Positions 6,501 through 7,217 of a stretch of 7,217 nucleotides of DNA are shown one piece after another. The translations under genes were made by a program, and so were the position numbers. The notes below the pieces were generated by a model. It had not been told where the DNA came from. It saw only the letters and a list, made by a program, of their open reading frames with translations, and did not search any database. The first letter of the stretch is position 1, and the number at the start of each line of letters is the position of its first letter. The DNA comes from an uncultured Acetobacter sp. (GTDB taxonomy: Bacteria > Pseudomonadota > Alphaproteobacteria > Acetobacterales > Acetobacteraceae), in assembly GCA_937900755.1 (NCBI GenBank), contig CALCDN010000170.1:1-7217 (forward strand). The letters are read 5' to 3'.

Positions 6501-6963
6501 CTGTGTCGTGGACCGCAAGGAACGCCCCACCCGCACGGGGAACAAAATGGCGTGGGTGCGCCTGTCCGACGCCACGGGTGGGTGCGAGGTGACCGTGTTT
6601 TCCGAAGTGCTGGGGCGTGTGCGTGACAGTCTGGTCGCCGGGCGCGCGGTGCTGGTTACGGCCGAGCTCAAGCTGGAGGGCGAGGCCATGCGCATTACCG
6701 CGTCCGATATTGTGGACCTGGAGCAGGCGGCCGCACAGGGCCAGAGCGAAATGCGGATATGGCTGGAAAATGAAGAGGCCCTGCCTGCCCTGCAAACCGT
6801 TCTGGCCGAACAGAAAGGAGGGGCTGGGCATATTGTGCTGCTCCCCGGCGTGGCCGAAAGCTGCGATGTGGAAATCCGCTTGCGCGGGGGGTACAGGATC
6901 ACCCCCCTGCTGGGGCAGAAACTGCGTACACTTGCCGGTATTTCCCGCGTGGAGCAGGTCTAG
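3544..6963 (+). CDS. dnaE: DNA polymerase III subunit alpha (replicative DnaE)
   Basis: An 1139-residue catalytic subunit of the chromosomal replicase, close to the 1160 residues of E. coli DnaE. Order of domains: an N-terminal PHP domain beginning FVHLRVHSAYS (6-16); the C-family polymerase palm with GPGRGSGAGSL (357-367) and PDFDIDF, carrying catalytic Asp401 and Asp403, and KFDFLGL carrying the third Asp, 555 (the same numbering as E. coli); fingers-region motifs YQEQVMQ (673-679), LRRAMGKK (695-702) and DYGFNKSHAAAYA (740-752); a helix-hairpin-helix region around 850-880; the sliding-clamp binding motif QIGLF (910-914); an OB fold at about 979-1060; and a C-terminal domain. The PHP metal ligands are degenerate, so proofreading should come from a separate DnaQ subunit. 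The length, the clamp motif and the C-terminal OB fold point to DnaE1 rather than the error-prone DnaE2. The ATG follows an AGGGGA site (3535-3540) by only 3 bases. A probable pabB starts 3 bases after the stop. Confidence 0.98.
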   Translation: MSYADFVHLRVHSAYSLSQGAIRVPEIATLAQEMRMPAVAIADSGNLFGALEFSQYCTKSGIQPIIGGQIGLPARNDKPGAPAEPVVLLAQNAVGLANLQFLSSEGFKTSDPSDPFVGMDVLCERAEGLMLLTGGTRGPLFQMLAEGQKDEATRWLARMHEAFGDRLVVELHRHNLAIEKAVEPGVLGLASQFGLPLVATNECFFPKPEMYEAHDALVCIAQGRTMAEKDRFHVTPEHWFKPPHMMRALFADLPDACDNTLEIARRCAIKVETRKPLLPVCPKVREGATEDQTLRAMAWEGLEHRMATMALDEAVQTRYRERLTFELDIISKMGFPGYFMIVADFIQWAKGHGIPVGPGRGSGAGSLAAWALTITDIDPIPFNLLFERFLNPERVSMPDFDIDFCQDRRDEVIAYVRREYGADRVAQIITFGKLQARAAVRDVGRVLGLPYGMVNRVAELIPNNPAKPVTLKEAIAGEPKLQEMRDSDEALRRLLEIAQQLEGLFRHASTHAAGVVIGDRPLVELVPLYRDPKSDTLVTQYNMKFVEQAGLVKFDFLGLTTLTILKRGVDFIHRMGKEVDLATIPLNDAATYDMLSRGDTAGVFQFEGAGMRDVLKQMRPTRLEDLIAAVALYRPGPMANIPDYCRRKHGEAWEPPHEEIREILEETYGIMVYQEQVMQIAQKMAGYSLGGADLLRRAMGKKIRSEMDHQREIFTKGATGRGIDHDKAVEVFDLMAKFADYGFNKSHAAAYAFVSYQTAWMKANHPVAFLAACMSLARERTEKLAALRQEAERMGITVLPPDINHSEADFAVEVMPNGEYAIRYALAAVKKVGFGAMEVLVATRGDKPFADLADFATRIDPRHINRMQMENLAKAGAFECLDANRARVFHSADALLRRAHSQAQEAASGQIGLFGGGGQKEPLRLADGPDWPEFEKLAMEAEAVGFHMTAHPLDAYGPVLRRLGVVKSSQLLTAAEAGVSRVKIAGCVVDRKERPTRTGNKMAWVRLSDATGGCEVTVFSEVLGRVRDSLVAGRAVLVTAELKLEGEAMRITASDIVDLEQAAAQGQSEMRIWLENEEALPALQTVLAEQKGGAGHIVLLPGVAESCDVEIRLRGGYRITPLLGQKLRTLAGISRVEQV

Positions 6964-6966
6964 CCC

Positions 6967-7217
6967 GTGGCATGGGTGCGCGCGCTGCCATGGCGGGAGC
7001 CCGATACGGTTCTGGCCATGTGGGGAGGGGCGCCCTGGTGCGCTTTTCTCGATAGCGGGGGTACGCTGGACGGGCGCGGGCGGTGGCGCATATTCTGCCA
7101 TCATCCCCGTCATACCCTGCGTGTTTTTGCAAACAGGGTAGAGCTGGATGATGTCTCCGTGGCCCTGGGCGCACCTGGGCAGGTATTGGATATCCTGCGC
7201 GGAATACAGCAAGGTTT
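6967..7217 (+). CDS. pabB: Probable aminodeoxychorismate synthase component I, N-terminal part
   Basis: An open frame of 83 codons running off the window edge. It opens with GTG (6967-6969) three bases after the dnaE stop, and AGCAGG inside the last dnaE codons (6953-6958) can serve as ribosome-binding site, so translation is probably coupled to dnaE. The visible protein (ALPWREPDTVLAMW, then GGAPWCAFLDSGG, then RGRWRIFCHHPRHTLRV) matches the N-terminal pattern of PabB/TrpE-like chorismate-utilising enzymes: an LxWR-(E/D)-P start, a FLDSGG turn and an RW(S/R)-(I/Y) strand. PabB, with PabA, aminates chorismate to aminodeoxychorismate for folate. The catalytic chorismate-binding domain lies outside the window, so an anthranilate synthase or a PabB-PabC fusion cannot be excluded. 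A GTG at 6976 is a possible alternative start; the ATG at 6972 is out of frame. Confidence 0.6.
   Translation, partial: MAWVRALPWREPDTVLAMWGGAPWCAFLDSGGTLDGRGRWRIFCHHPRHTLRVFANRVELDDVSVALGAPGQVLDILRGIQQG

Noticed and set aside
5959..7212. 417-codon open frame antisense to the dnaE end and pabB start
   Set aside because: Same cause: a low-complexity His/Gln/Gly-rich shadow that overlaps two well-supported plus-strand genes.

Overview
This window is chromosomal, GC-rich and reads as alphaproteobacterial. The protein sequences look most like acetic acid bacteria (Acetobacteraceae, for example Komagataeibacter or Gluconacetobacter). That assignment is recognition by eye, not a database result. 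The content is mostly housekeeping. I found no mobile element, CRISPR array, phage gene or defence cassette.

Layout, left to right. (1) 1-164 (+): the last 53 codons of a DMT/EamA-family permease. (2) 249-1286 (-), convergent with it: an orphan periplasmic substrate-binding protein of the SsuA/NrtA/NMT1 type with a twin-arginine-like leader. (3) 1287-1820: a 534-base stretch without a protein gene. It holds an AT-rich segment, a clear plus-strand intrinsic terminator (1474-1507) with no obvious gene in front of it, and the promoter and structured leader of a tRNA. (4) 1821-1896 (+): tRNA-Asn(GUU). (5) 2043-2399 and 2441-3280 (-): a probable two-gene unit, panC then a RidA-family gene, transcribed leftward. 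(6) 3281-3543: a divergent intergenic region with two GC-rich hairpin elements. (7) 3544-6963 (+): complete dnaE, the replicative DNA polymerase III alpha subunit. (8) 6967-7217 (+): the start of a gene that looks like pabB (aminodeoxychorismate synthase component I), only 3 bases after dnaE and cut by the window edge.

How the genes relate: dnaE is the core replicase. panC makes pantothenate, the precursor of coenzyme A. The RidA-family protein would remove reactive enamine/imine intermediates. pabB would supply p-aminobenzoate for folate. A vitamin/cofactor theme (CoA and folate, linked because the PanB step uses methylene-tetrahydrofolate) therefore surrounds dnaE, but the sequence alone does not show a joint function.

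The observations most worth a second look are the orphan terminator at 1474-1507 (small RNA, or end of a transcript antisense to the binding-protein gene), the mutually exclusive G5/C5/G5 hairpins about 80 bases before dnaE, the hairpin in the panC leader, and the panC-ridA pairing.
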